A stretch of DNA of 64,000 bases. Source: Pseudomonas sp. CROZ-RG-20F-R04-15 (GTDB lineage: Bacteria > Pseudomonadota > Gammaproteobacteria > Pseudomonadales > Pseudomonadaceae). Under the pieces are notes generated by a model. The model was given only the letters and a program-made list of their open reading frames with translations. It ran no database searches and was not told where the DNA came from. Below are positions 43,326 through 52,580 of this stretch, one piece after another (the first letter of the stretch is position 1; every line of letters begins with the position of its first letter). The stretch lies in the NCBI RefSeq assembly GCF_022662375.1, contig NZ_JAKNQL010000013.1, forward strand, positions 62,001-126,000, in the 5' to 3' direction. Made by a program: the position numbers and the translations under genes.

Positions 43326-44423
43326 TCAAGAAAGGCTGGACAGGTAGTCTTCGTAACCGAATTGGCGAACCACTTCGACGGTACCATCGAGTTGTTTCAC
43401 CACGATGGATGGCATTTTCAAACCGTTGAACCAGTTCTTCTTGACCATGGTGTAGCCGGCGGTATCGATGAATGACAGTCGATCACCGATGGCCAGCGGA
43501 CGGTCAAACTGGTACTCGCCGAAGATGTCTCCGGCCAGGCACGATTTGCCGCACACCATGTAGGTGTGCTCGCCCTCGCTCGGCGCCAGCTTGGCGTTCA
43601 GGCGATAGATCAACAGGTCGAGCAAGTGGGCTTCAATGGAGCTGTCCACGACGGCCAGGTGCTTGCCGTTGTAGAGGGTGTCGAGCACGGTGACCTCCAG
43701 CGAAGCGCTGTTAGTGATCGCCGCTTCGCCAGGTTCCAGATAGACCTGCACGCCGTACTTTTGCGAGAACGCCTTGAGACGAGCGCAGAACGCATCCAGT
43801 GCGTAGCCTTCACCGGTGAAGTGAATGCCGCCGCCCAGGCTGACCCAGCTGACCTTGTGCAGCAGCTCACCGAAGCGCTCTTCGATGGTGCAGAGCATTT
43901 GGTCGAACAGGCCAAAATCACCGTTCTCACAGTTATTGTGGAACATGAAGCCGGAGATCTGGCTGATAACGCCCTCGATTTTCACCGGGTCCCATTCGCC
44001 TAGACGGCTGAACGGACGCGCCGGGTCGGCCAGCAGATAATCGGAGCTGCTGACTTGCGGGTTAACACGCAGGCCACGGACTTTGCCCTCAGAGCGCTCG
44101 GCAAAGCGTTGCAGCTGGCTGATGGAGTTGAAGATGATCTTGTCGCAATTGTCGAGCATCTCCTCGATCTCATCGTCGGCCCAGGCCACGCTGTAGGCAT
44201 GGGTTTCGCCTTCAAACTTCTGGCGGCCGAGCTTGAGTTCGTACAGCGACGACGATGTGGTGCCGTCCATGTATTGCTGCATCAAGTCGAACACCGACCA
44301 GGTCGCGAAGCACTTGAGTGCCAGCAAGGCCTTGGCCCCCGACTGTTCGCGCACATAGGCGATCTTCTGCATGTTAGTCAGCAGTTTCTGTTTATCGATG
44401 AGGTAGTACGGTGTCTTGATCAT
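43326..44423 (-). CDS. nspC: Carboxynorspermidine/carboxyspermidine decarboxylase
   Basis: 365 residues from ATG 44423 with GGAGG 8 bases upstream; a longer frame to 44450 is unlikely. It is an alanine-racemase-fold PLP decarboxylase: the PLP lysine is in LLALKCFATW (Lys37), the phosphate-binding glycine loop is WVSLGGGIHFTGEGY, and EPGEAAI and CGKSCLAGDIFGEY supply the remaining active-site residues. It converts carboxynorspermidine to norspermidine, or carboxyspermidine to spermidine; the product cannot be told from sequence alone. It is the first gene of a two-gene operon with the dehydrogenase. Confidence 0.94.
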   Translation of the reverse strand: MIKTPYYLIDKQKLLTNMQKIAYVREQSGAKALLALKCFATWSVFDLMQQYMDGTTSSSLYELKLGRQKFEGETHAYSVAWADDEIEEMLDNCDKIIFNSISQLQRFAERSEGKVRGLRVNPQVSSSDYLLADPARPFSRLGEWDPVKIEGVISQISGFMFHNNCENGDFGLFDQMLCTIEERFGELLHKVSWVSLGGGIHFTGEGYALDAFCARLKAFSQKYGVQVYLEPGEAAITNSASLEVTVLDTLYNGKHLAVVDSSIEAHLLDLLIYRLNAKLAPSEGEHTYMVCGKSCLAGDIFGEYQFDRPLAIGDRLSFIDTAGYTMVKKNWFNGLKMPSIVVKQLDGTVEVVRQFGYEDYLSSLS

Positions 44424-44665
44424 TTCGAGGCCTCCGGCAAGGCCAGCCAAAAAAGGATGCGCATTGTGCCCCGACTGGCTACATATCGAAAGAGCAGAGC
44501 GTGAGGCTCACTGAGCGGATCCCTCAACAGGATTGAACGCTCGGGACGTTGGGCCGGTATACAACTTCTGTTTCAAACAATCAGCCATCCCGAGAACCCC
44601 GGTAACTGCTCAGTCATAAATCAACGTCACTATGGCAGTACCATCCAGTACCCGAGGTCTTCACC

Positions 44666-45583
44666 ATGCCCTCAGCTCAAGATCATTTGATACACCGCAT
44701 TCAGCGCGAGCTGCTCGACCACAGTGACGAGGAGCTGGAATTGGAGTTGTCCGAAGACGGGCATGATCTGAAGGCGCTGTTCGATGACCACGTTCCGAAT
44801 GGTATCGAGAAGGACGAAAGACGGCTTTATTTCAGCGAACTGTTTCGCCTGCAAGGTGAACTGGTGAAGCTGCAAAGCTGGGTGGTCAAGACTGGACACA
44901 AGGTAGTGATCCTGTTCGAAGGACGTGATGCAGCCGGCAAGGGAGGGGTAATCAAGCGCATCACCCAGCGGCTCAACCCCCGGGTTTGCCGTGTCGCTGC
45001 CTTGCCCGCGCCCAACGACCGCGAACGTACCCAATGGTACTTCCAGCGATATGTCTCGCACCTGCCGGCAGCAGGTGAGATCGTGCTATTTGACCGCAGT
45101 TGGTACAACCGCGCCGGCGTTGAAAAGGTTATGGGATTTTGCAACGACTATCAGTACGAAGAATTTTTCCGGACCGTGCCAGAGTTTGAACGGATGCTCG
45201 CCCGTTCCGGCATTCAGTTGATCAAGTACTGGTTTTCCATTTCCGACCAGGAACAACACCTGCGCTTCCTTAGTCGCATTCACGACCCGCTCAAGCAGTG
45301 GAAACTCAGCCCGATGGATCTGGAGTCACGTCGGCGTTGGGAGGCCTATACCAAGGCCAAGGAAATCATGCTCGAACGCACCCACATTGCCGAAGCACCC
45401 TGGTGGGTGGTGCAAGCCGACGACAAGAAAAAAGCCCGACTTAACTGCATCAAACATCTACTCGGTCAAATGCCTTACGAAGAAGTCGAGTTACCGCTGA
45501 TTGAACTGCCGCAGCGCGTGCGCGAGGAGGACTACTCTCGCAGTCCTACGCCACCGGAACTCATGGTGCCTCAAGTCTATTAA
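44666..45583 (+). CDS. ppk2: Polyphosphate kinase 2 (PPK2)
   Basis: 305 residues. Walker A GRDAAGKGG at residues 86-94, ALPAPNDRERTQWYFQRYVSHLPAAGEIVLFDRSWYNRAGVEKVMGF covering the lid and Walker B (about 111-157), and the C-terminal SPMDLESRRRWEAYTKAKEIML. Size and motifs fit class I PPK2, which phosphorylates nucleoside diphosphates (mainly GDP or ADP) with polyphosphate. It is next to, but divergent from, the polyamine operon. GTCAT at 44613-44617 is only a weak half of a Pho box. Confidence 0.95.
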   Translation: MPSAQDHLIHRIQRELLDHSDEELELELSEDGHDLKALFDDHVPNGIEKDERRLYFSELFRLQGELVKLQSWVVKTGHKVVILFEGRDAAGKGGVIKRITQRLNPRVCRVAALPAPNDRERTQWYFQRYVSHLPAAGEIVLFDRSWYNRAGVEKVMGFCNDYQYEEFFRTVPEFERMLARSGIQLIKYWFSISDQEQHLRFLSRIHDPLKQWKLSPMDLESRRRWEAYTKAKEIMLERTHIAEAPWWVVQADDKKKARLNCIKHLLGQMPYEEVELPLIELPQRVREEDYSRSPTPPELMVPQVY

Positions 45584-45730
45584 ACGGCCGAACCAGGCGG
45601 CCCGACGACTTGTATCGTTTCAGACTCGATCCGGCATGGCTGCGCAACACTCAATTCATTCAACAATCCGGACAGCCTGGGAATCCAACTGACGGTTATG
45701 TCATGAAGCAAGTGCCCGACTGCCGGGTAT

Positions 45731-46858
45731 CTAAATAACCTCATCCAGTGCCTGCTCAAGAAGGCTGATTGTGCGCTCGATATTTTGAAGTTTTTCGAGT
45801 CCGAACAGACCGAGACGAAAGGTCTGAAAGTCAGCGGGTTCGTCGCATTGCAACGGCACGCCGGCAGCGATCTGCAGGCCGCGCTCGGAAAATTTCTTGC
45901 CGTTCTTGATATCGACATCATCGGTGTAACTCACAACCACGCCGGGAGCCTGAAATCCCGCAGCGGCCACGCTTTTGATGCCTTTGCCGGTTAACAGCGC
46001 ACGCACCCGATCACCCAGCGCCTGTTGGTCGTCGCGAACCTTGTCGAAGCCGTACGCTTGCGTCTCTTTCATCACGTCGTTGAACCGCGCGAGGGAATCG
46101 CTGGGCATCGTCGCGTGATAGGCATGTCCGCCCTGTTCGTAGGCCTGCATGATCTGCAACCACTTTTTCAGGTCGCAGGCGAAGCTGCTGCTTTGCGTTT
46201 GTTCGATGCGCTCGAGCGCCGCAGCACTGAACATCACCAGCGCGCAGCAAGGGGAGGCGCTCCAGCCTTTCTGCGGTGCGCTGATCAACAGGTCGACGGC
46301 GCATATGTGCATATCCACCCAGATCGTGCCGGAGGCGATGCAGTCCAGCACGAACAGACCACCCACTGCATGCACGGCGTCGCCGACGGCCCGCAGGTAC
46401 TCGTCAGGCAGGAGAATCCCGGATGAAGTTTCAACGTGGGGCGCGAAAACCACCTGCGGTTTCTGCGCCGCGATGGCGGCCAGCACTTCGTCCAAAGGTG
46501 GCGGGGCGTAGGCTGCCTGGCGCCCTGTCTCGACCGGCCGGGCTTTGAGAACTTTAGTGTCCGCCGGGATGTTGCCCATCTCCAGAATCTGGCTCCAGCG
46601 ATAACTGAACCAACCGTTGCGTATCACCAGGCACTGCTGGCCGGTGGCGAACTGTCGCGCCACCGCTTCCATGCCGAATGTGCCGCTGCCCGGAACCACC
46701 GCCACCGCTTCGGCGTTGTAGACCTCTTTCAGGGTCGTGGAAATGTTCTTCATCACGCCTTGAAAGGACTGCGACATGTGGTTCAGCGAGCGGTCGGTGT
46801 AGACCACGGAATACTCGACCAATCCCTCGGGATCGATGCTCGGATAGAGCTTGGACAT
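45731..46858 (-). CDS. Class V aminotransferase (alanine-glyoxylate type)
   Basis: 375 residues from ATG 46858, with GGAG 6 bases upstream; the long frame to 47092 overlaps the neighbouring gene and is not used. PLP lysine Lys197 in SAPQKGWSASPCC; VPGSGTFGMEAVARQF contains the phosphate-binding loop, and LFVLDCIASGT the Asp that contacts the PLP nitrogen. It resembles alanine-glyoxylate/serine-pyruvate aminotransferases and also aminoethylphosphonate transaminases, which share this fold. The amino donor cannot be told. It converges on ppk2 and is divergent from the thymidylate-kinase-like gene. Confidence 0.88.
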   Translation of the reverse strand: MSKLYPSIDPEGLVEYSVVYTDRSLNHMSQSFQGVMKNISTTLKEVYNAEAVAVVPGSGTFGMEAVARQFATGQQCLVIRNGWFSYRWSQILEMGNIPADTKVLKARPVETGRQAAYAPPPLDEVLAAIAAQKPQVVFAPHVETSSGILLPDEYLRAVGDAVHAVGGLFVLDCIASGTIWVDMHICAVDLLISAPQKGWSASPCCALVMFSAAALERIEQTQSSSFACDLKKWLQIMQAYEQGGHAYHATMPSDSLARFNDVMKETQAYGFDKVRDDQQALGDRVRALLTGKGIKSVAAAGFQAPGVVVSYTDDVDIKNGKKFSERGLQIAAGVPLQCDEPADFQTFRLGLFGLEKLQNIERTISLLEQALDEVI

Positions 46859-46985
46859 GGTGACTCCTTCGGCAGAGAGGTGAACATCATTGGCAAGCAA
46901 GTGTAGGCAAAGGGCAGGGATCAGCTCATTGATTTGCGCAAATGAGGTTAGAGTGCTCGGCAATGTCTCAATCCTTGCGTGAACC

Positions 46986-47597
46986 ATGAAGCTGCCGCTG
47001 TTTATTTCTCTGGATGGGCCCAAGGGTACTGGCAAAACCACACTGCTGGAGGCCGTCACCGCAGCACTGCGGGCAGACAAGCAGAAAGTCATTCGGTTGT
47101 GCGAGAGAAAAAGCGATCCCTACAGAGGCGAAACCATGGCCCTGGTCAACCAACTCGCCAGACATCCCTCGCGGGAGCTGGAGTGGGCGGTGTGTCAGCG
47201 TCTTGCGGATAGTCGTCGCTGGATTTCTGAGCGGGTGCTACCCAAACAGCCGCTGGACAGCATCATCCTGATCGACCGCTGGTATCCGTCGGATGCCGCA
47301 TTTCGCCATAGCGTGCCGTTTGCCGAGATTCTGCAGTTGAACATGCAGCGAGGCGTGCGCGTGCCGGATCTGCATGTCGGCGTCGTCACCGCACCGGATA
47401 TTTCATGGGCGCGGGCAACGGCCAGGTCACGAGGGCTCGGCGGCACGGTGATCCAGAAACACGCCGAGCATGTCGTGTGTAGCGAGATGTTCGAGCAGGC
47501 GGTTGCCGATCACGGCTGGGTGTTGTGCCGTAACGAAGGAACCATCGAAGCCGCAACGACTCAGGTGGTTACAGAGATCTATAAAGTGCTTGGCTGA
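46986..47597 (+). CDS. Thymidylate-kinase-like P-loop protein
   Basis: 203 residues. The P-loop is FISLDGPKGTGKTTLLEAV (residues 6-24); IILIDRWYPSDAAFRHSVPFAEI (about 95-117) matches the DRY/W region of dTMP kinases, and RATARSRG suits the lid. A housekeeping tmk is expected elsewhere with holB in pseudomonads, so this would be a divergent second copy, possibly with a different nucleotide or amine-linked substrate. No strong ribosome binding site precedes the ATG. It is 127 bases from the divergent aminotransferase gene. Confidence 0.78.
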   Translation: MKLPLFISLDGPKGTGKTTLLEAVTAALRADKQKVIRLCERKSDPYRGETMALVNQLARHPSRELEWAVCQRLADSRRWISERVLPKQPLDSIILIDRWYPSDAAFRHSVPFAEILQLNMQRGVRVPDLHVGVVTAPDISWARATARSRGLGGTVIQKHAEHVVCSEMFEQAVADHGWVLCRNEGTIEAATTQVVTEIYKVLG

Positions 47598-47681
47598 TTA
47601 TCGCTGCGCAGGCGCTGGCCTAATTTGAATTTCAGGTTTCTCTGGTCTGAGCTAACCGTACTGACGGATCACACGCCACCC

Positions 47682-48797
47682 ATGCTCACAAACCTCTGGT
47701 ATGTCGTTGTCCCATCGTCACAGCTGACTGACGGATTGATGCCGGTTCAATTGCTCGGACAACCTTTCGTTGCGTTCCGCGATGACGCGGGCGTCGCTCA
47801 TGTGCTCTCGGATATTTGCGTGCATCGCGGCGGCTCGCTGTCCGCCGGCAGCAAGGTGGGCAATAGCGTGCAGTGTCCCTATCACGGCTGGCGGTTTGGC
47901 GCTGATGGTGTGTGCACGCTGATACCGGCGCAGCCCGATCTGCGGATTCCGGCAAAGGCCCGAGTGGATGCGTACCCGACGATGGAACGCTACGGTTGGA
48001 TCTGGGCGTTTTTAGGTGATCTGCCTGAGTCTGAGCGTCCACCGTTGCCCACGCTCGACTGGGTCAACGATCCTGCCATCCGTGTGGTCTCGGGCCACTT
48101 TGACTGGCAGGCCAGCTGGGACCGGATTATCGAAAACGGTCTGGACTTCGCCCACGCACCGTTTGTCCATGGTTCAACCTTCGGTGATCCGGACCATCCC
48201 GAGATTGAATCATTCGAGGTCGACAGCGATGCGTGGGGCGGCAGCGCGCAAATGCTCATGCGCAGACCGGCACGCAAAGGAATGCTCAGGCGCAAATCCT
48301 CCACCGAGTTTGTCAGCGTGGTTACTGTTCCGGGGTTTCACCTGTCCGGCCCGTGTACAACGCTTGAGCTTGAGTTGCCCAATGGCTGGCGGATCTACAT
48401 CGTCTCGGCGCATGTGCCGATTGACGCCAATCGCACGCGCACCTGGTGGATGATGGGCAGAACGTTCCTGCGTACCCGACTGCTGGATCGCAGGTTTATT
48501 GCGAGCAATATTCGTATCTTCGAACAAGATCATGCGGTGCTGAAAAACGTCCGGCCCGAACGTGTGCCGGACTCTTTTCAGCAGGAGGTTTCGTTGAAAT
48601 CCGATGCGCTGCAGATTGCTTTTCGCAAAGACGTACAGGCCCTGGAGCAGCGCGGCTGGCGCATCGATGAGGAGCGTCTTGCGCGTACTTTCACCGGACG
48701 CAAGGCCTGTGCAGTACCCAGCCCCGAACGTCGTCAAATTCGCGCTTGGGCAATCGAGCCGATTCCGCTCGTGGATATCACCCACGAATCTGAATAG
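47682..48797 (+). CDS. Rieske non-heme iron oxygenase, ring-hydroxylating type
   Basis: 371 residues from ATG 47682 (longer in-frame starts lack a better site). The Rieske 2Fe-2S site is CVHRGG and CPYHGW (Cys46, His48, Cys65, His68). The mononuclear iron site ENGLDFAHAPFVHG gives Asp155, His158 and His163, the D-x2-H-x4-H pattern. Such oxygenases hydroxylate or demethylate aromatic, sterol or choline-like compounds with a separate reductase, which I do not see nearby. Substrate unknown. Confidence 0.9.
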   Translation: MLTNLWYVVVPSSQLTDGLMPVQLLGQPFVAFRDDAGVAHVLSDICVHRGGSLSAGSKVGNSVQCPYHGWRFGADGVCTLIPAQPDLRIPAKARVDAYPTMERYGWIWAFLGDLPESERPPLPTLDWVNDPAIRVVSGHFDWQASWDRIIENGLDFAHAPFVHGSTFGDPDHPEIESFEVDSDAWGGSAQMLMRRPARKGMLRRKSSTEFVSVVTVPGFHLSGPCTTLELELPNGWRIYIVSAHVPIDANRTRTWWMMGRTFLRTRLLDRRFIASNIRIFEQDHAVLKNVRPERVPDSFQQEVSLKSDALQIAFRKDVQALEQRGWRIDEERLARTFTGRKACAVPSPERRQIRAWAIEPIPLVDITHESE

Positions 48798-48798
48798 T

Positions 48799-48837
48799 GG
48801 TGCGAGCCAGTCTGCGCTTGGCGCAGACTGGCGCCAC
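48799..48837. terminator. Perfect 12-bp hairpin between convergent genes
   Basis: GCCAGTCTGCGC (48806-48817), loop TTG, GCGCAGACTGGC (48821-48832), with GGTG/CACC outside adding more pairs. No T run follows on either strand. It lies between the stops of the oxygenase and MFS genes and most likely ends transcription or protects both mRNA ends. Confidence 0.65.
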
Positions 48838-48839
48838 CC

Positions 48840-50138
48840 TTAGCGCGTCTCGCAATGAGGTGAAAGCTCGCCGCTCAGTGCATCCACCATCGGTGGATGC
48901 TCCTGCACCGCTTGACGCAGATCTTCGGTCACCCGCAGTTCCGCACCCGTCGGCGAAAACGTTGCCGCCGCTGCGAACGGCGCGGGATTGGCCGGTACCG
49001 GGCGTTTGCCACGGCGCCACAGGAAGAAGGTGACCATGCACAGATTGACCAGCGCAAATACCCAGAACAGCCCATTGGCACCGAACGAGTTCATCACCGG
49101 CGAGATCATCATCGGGCTGATCGCCGAGCCCAGTGAGTTGATCAGCAGCAAGCCCTGAATCATCGGCACCAAGGCTTCGGCAGGGGCGCGGTCGGCGGCG
49201 TGGCTGACGGCCACCGGGTACAGCGCAAACACGCCGCCACCGAGCAGAAACAACATCACCGCGAGCATTGTCGAGGACAGCGGCAACAGCACGATCACCA
49301 GCGATAGCACGGTGCACGCCACCGTCAGAATGGTCAGCACTTGCAAGCGATCCTTGCGATCAGACCAACGTCCGACCGGGTATTGCAAAAGCATCGCACC
49401 AAGAATCGTCCAGGCCATCATGCTCCCGACTTCACTGACATTCAGACCGGCGCGTTGCAGATACAGCGGCAGCAAGGTGTAAATCGCCGCAATGGTGACA
49501 CCCGAGCCGAAACAGCCGACCAGCCCGGTCGGCGTCACGCCCAACAGTTGTCGAGGCTTGAGCGGCTCGACCTGATCGAGCAGCGGCGACACGCGCGGCA
49601 GGATCACGATCGGCAGCACCGAAAACGAAGCGAGCATGCCGGCAACCATAAACGGTGCGCTCTCGCTCAACCCGGTGATTTTTCCCAGCGCTGCCTGGCC
49701 CAGTACACCGGCGCCGTACAGGACGATCATGTACAACGCGAGCAAGCGCCCGCGAATCTTCGCGTCACCCGCCAGCAGCAGCCAGCTTTCGATCACCAGA
49801 AACACACCGACCGTGGCCCAGCCATTGATCAGGCGCAGGGCAAACCAGCCCCAAGTGTCATAGAACAAGCCCTGCAGCAGGATGGTCACGGCGATCAGCG
49901 AGGCAAAGCTGCCGTAGGCGCGGATATGGCCGATGCGCAAAATCAAGCGATCATTGAATACGGCGCCCAGGGTCAGGCCGATGAAGTAGGCCGATGAAAC
50001 GACACCGATCATCGTCGCCGAAGCGCCGGCGGCGTCCAGTCGAAGGGTGGTCAGCGAAGACAGGAAACCGTTGCCCAGCGCAACAATGAACAGCCCGAGC
50101 AGGGGCGCCAGCGCCATGGCCAGCAAACGCGGAGACAT
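48840..50138 (-). CDS. MFS transporter, YcaD-like
   Basis: 432 residues from ATG 50138 with AGAGG upstream; an in-frame extension to 50183 is not supported. Twelve membrane segments; SPRLLAMALAPLLGLFIVALGNGFLSSLTTLRLDAAGASATMIGVVSSAYFIGLTLGAVF is typical of the YcaD/YfkF branch, with a conserved LRLINGWATVGVFLVIESWLL. The C-terminal cytoplasmic tail of about 50 residues (PTGAELRVTEDLRQAVQEHPP) is longer than usual. The substrate is unknown. Confidence 0.9.
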   Translation of the reverse strand: MSPRLLAMALAPLLGLFIVALGNGFLSSLTTLRLDAAGASATMIGVVSSAYFIGLTLGAVFNDRLILRIGHIRAYGSFASLIAVTILLQGLFYDTWGWFALRLINGWATVGVFLVIESWLLLAGDAKIRGRLLALYMIVLYGAGVLGQAALGKITGLSESAPFMVAGMLASFSVLPIVILPRVSPLLDQVEPLKPRQLLGVTPTGLVGCFGSGVTIAAIYTLLPLYLQRAGLNVSEVGSMMAWTILGAMLLQYPVGRWSDRKDRLQVLTILTVACTVLSLVIVLLPLSSTMLAVMLFLLGGGVFALYPVAVSHAADRAPAEALVPMIQGLLLINSLGSAISPMMISPVMNSFGANGLFWVFALVNLCMVTFFLWRRGKRPVPANPAPFAAAATFSPTGAELRVTEDLRQAVQEHPPMVDALSGELSPHCETR

Positions 50139-50429
50139 AAAAACCTCTAGAGAACGAACAGCGCAACGTGCGCCTCTGCGCATGCGATTGCCAAGCCGGG
50201 GTGTGTGGTGCAGGCAGACACCGAGGGGGCTGCAAGAGAGCGCGGGATTCTAAGGCTTGTGCAGGATTTGCCAAGAGCTGTTTGCTGCGACGTTGGGACG
50301 CAGGTGTTGCCGTTTATGTTTGTCCTGAGCGGACGGAGGAAAAACAGCTTTTTGCGATCACCCAAGTGCTAAATTGCCTCGCGTACGCTAAGTGTTCCGC
50401 AATCACGCACGTTTCTGGAGATCAACAGC

Positions 50430-51344
50430 ATGGAAGCCACCCCGATAGGCCGAACAGCCGCAACACGTTACCTCGCAGCATTTGGCCTATCGCTGCTGTT
50501 CAACCCTTCCACCCCAGCCTTCGCCTTCAACCCCGACCTGCATTCGGCCTATGCCCTGAAAGCAGCTCAGGCGTATCAACGCTGCCCGGGAGTCAAGTTG
50601 CCAGAACAGTTGGCCGAGGCATTGGCGACAGGCACTGACGCTGAGGATTCAAATCTGCTGACGCTCCCGCAGCGCGCTACCAATTGGCACTTCTATAACC
50701 GCAACAAAAAACTTGAGCCATTCTGGTTCGCCAACCGTAGCCTGGACGTGATTTTTTCCAAGCGTATTGAAAAGCTGAACGCGCTGCTGGTGGAACCTGA
50801 TGCCGATCCCGTTGCGGTATACGAGCAAGCGGGAAGGGTCTTGCATTACATACAGGACATGAGCGTCCCCGGCCATGTCGTGCCGGCTTATCACGCCAAA
50901 TTGCCGGGCAATCATGCCGATCCGTTTGATGAGTTCGAGAGCGTTGAAGCGCTGCCCGTGTTCGGTTTGTCTGACGCGCAGTGTCAGGCGCTTCGCGCTG
51001 AGGCGGATAACGCCGATGCGTCCCCTCAGCGTTTTCTGGACGACGCCGCAACAGCCACCTTGCAGGCGATAGAACAGATAGACGCAGCCGGTAAACCTGT
51101 CGTCGACGGTGCATGGCAAGCGTATTGGGTGTATCCCGCTCGAGATACCGATGAGGCCCGAAAAGGCTGGGGCCAATACGCTAGCTGCGAATTTGCAAGG
51201 GGCGATATCAACGCTGAGTGCAAGCGTGAAGAAGAGCTTGTGGCGTTGTTTGAGCAGCAATCTCGACAGGCTCAGACAAATTCGGTGTTGATGCTTTTTT
51301 ATGTACAAAAGAAGCTGGCCGAAGCAGGCCAAACTCGACCGTGA
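50430..51344 (+). CDS. Exported phospholipase C/P1-nuclease-like protein
   Basis: 304 residues with a signal peptide (LAAFGLSLLFNPSTPAFA, cut near residue 34). ATG 50430 follows TGGAG. The segment GRVLHYIQDMSVPGHVVPAYHAKLPGNHADPFDEFE (about residues 135-170) has the H-x3-D and P-x-H pattern that binds zinc in the phospholipase C/P1 nuclease superfamily; HSAYALKAAQAY near the mature N-terminus may contribute another zinc ligand. It is probably a periplasmic or outer-membrane hydrolase of phosphodiesters or lipids. No lineage-specific name can be given. Confidence 0.65.
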   Translation: MEATPIGRTAATRYLAAFGLSLLFNPSTPAFAFNPDLHSAYALKAAQAYQRCPGVKLPEQLAEALATGTDAEDSNLLTLPQRATNWHFYNRNKKLEPFWFANRSLDVIFSKRIEKLNALLVEPDADPVAVYEQAGRVLHYIQDMSVPGHVVPAYHAKLPGNHADPFDEFESVEALPVFGLSDAQCQALRAEADNADASPQRFLDDAATATLQAIEQIDAAGKPVVDGAWQAYWVYPARDTDEARKGWGQYASCEFARGDINAECKREEELVALFEQQSRQAQTNSVLMLFYVQKKLAEAGQTRP

Positions 51345-51365
51345 AGAACCGCTGGCAAGAAACCT

Positions 51366-52325
51366 TCACGCACCGACTTTAACCTCAGCCTTGACGACTG
51401 ATTTACGATAAGTCAGCAACACGATGCCCATGACCACAATCACCCCGCCGAAAATCTGTCCCTTACTGAGCATCTGGTCCAGCACAATCCAGCCCATCAG
51501 CAGCGTTGCCAATGGCTCGATGTTCATGACCGGCGCATTGCGCGGCATGTCGAGTCGAGGCACCGAAATGAACAGGACGATAAAACCGGTGCCGTACAGC
51601 ACTACCAGAGTGGCGAGGGCCAGCCATCCGGTCGAGGTGGCGGGCAGGTTCAATCCGCCGGGAAGGGCGCCCGTCAGCCCTGCCAGGTTGACGCTGCTGA
51701 ACACGATGAAAATGGTCAGCAGACTGCGCACCGAGCCACGTACCTGAGACAGTTTGTGGTCGGTGATCCACAGCGCGCAGGCGAACACGCTGGCGGCGCA
51801 GAACGCGAGCGCGACGCCCGTCAGCCATTGCGCACTGACGTCTGTCGTGGTCGAGAGACGCCCGGGGACATCCAGCACAAACACCAGACCCAATAGAATC
51901 AAGCCCATCAACGTCGCGGTGCGGGCGCTCGGTCGCTGGCCACCCAGCGCCCAGGTGAGCAATGCCAGCAAAATGGGGAATACGTTTGCCACCAGCAGGG
52001 CCAGCGCCACCGGCACCCGTGCGACAGCAGAGTAAAGGCACAGACTCTGCGCAGTGATCAGCAACCCCAGCAACAGTTGCCAGCGCCACGCACCCGCCGG
52101 CAAGCGCAGGCTTTGTCTTTGCCACAGCACCAGGATGGCGAGCACCAGCAGGGTCCCGCCGGACCGCATCAAAATCGCCAGCAGCACCCCCGCACCATCA
52201 TCAAATGCGACTCGCGCCGCCACATGATTGCCGGCAAACGCACAGCCCATGCACAACAGAATGATCACAGCCAGATAGCGGGGGAAGGGCGGCGGTACGG
52301 TTTGCGCAGCGGTAGGGCGAGGCAT
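51366..52325 (-). CDS. EamA/DMT family transporter
   Basis: 319 residues from ATG 52325; the ribosome binding site is weak and a longer frame reaches 52385. Ten membrane segments in two EamA halves, with AGNHVAARVAFDDGAGVLLAILMRSGGTLLVLAILVLW at the start and NAPVMNIEPLATLLMGWIVLDQMLSKGQIFGGVIVVMGIVLL near the end. DMT exporters move amino acids or metabolites out. It converges on the exported hydrolase gene with 21 bases between them. Confidence 0.9.
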   Translation of the reverse strand: MPRPTAAQTVPPPFPRYLAVIILLCMGCAFAGNHVAARVAFDDGAGVLLAILMRSGGTLLVLAILVLWQRQSLRLPAGAWRWQLLLGLLITAQSLCLYSAVARVPVALALLVANVFPILLALLTWALGGQRPSARTATLMGLILLGLVFVLDVPGRLSTTTDVSAQWLTGVALAFCAASVFACALWITDHKLSQVRGSVRSLLTIFIVFSSVNLAGLTGALPGGLNLPATSTGWLALATLVVLYGTGFIVLFISVPRLDMPRNAPVMNIEPLATLLMGWIVLDQMLSKGQIFGGVIVVMGIVLLTYRKSVVKAEVKVGA

Positions 52326-52580
52326 GGCAGGTCTCAGGATTGTTAGCCGTTCGAACGACTTGGTTTTTATTAGGTTGTCGTACAACTAGACCGTTTTATC
52401 GCATTCGGCGACGTCGGGCAATAGACCTGAAAACGCACAGCTACGCATATGTTCGGCGTTAAGGTGGATTTTTAGGTAGTTGATTAAGCGTAGAGATCGT
52501 ATGACTTGATAGGGCAGGGGCGCATCGGCCCCTGCTTCCAGCGATTACCCATTCATGAAATGCGGGTCGTCTGCTTCTAC

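Noticed and set aside
44611-44632. A Pho box upstream of ppk2
   Set aside because: Only one half (CAGTCATAAAT) is good; the next GTCAC is 13 rather than 11 bases away, so the periodicity is wrong.
46858-47092. A longer start for the class V aminotransferase
   Set aside because: The extension overlaps the divergent thymidylate-kinase-like gene, has no family match, and ATG 46858 has a good ribosome binding site.
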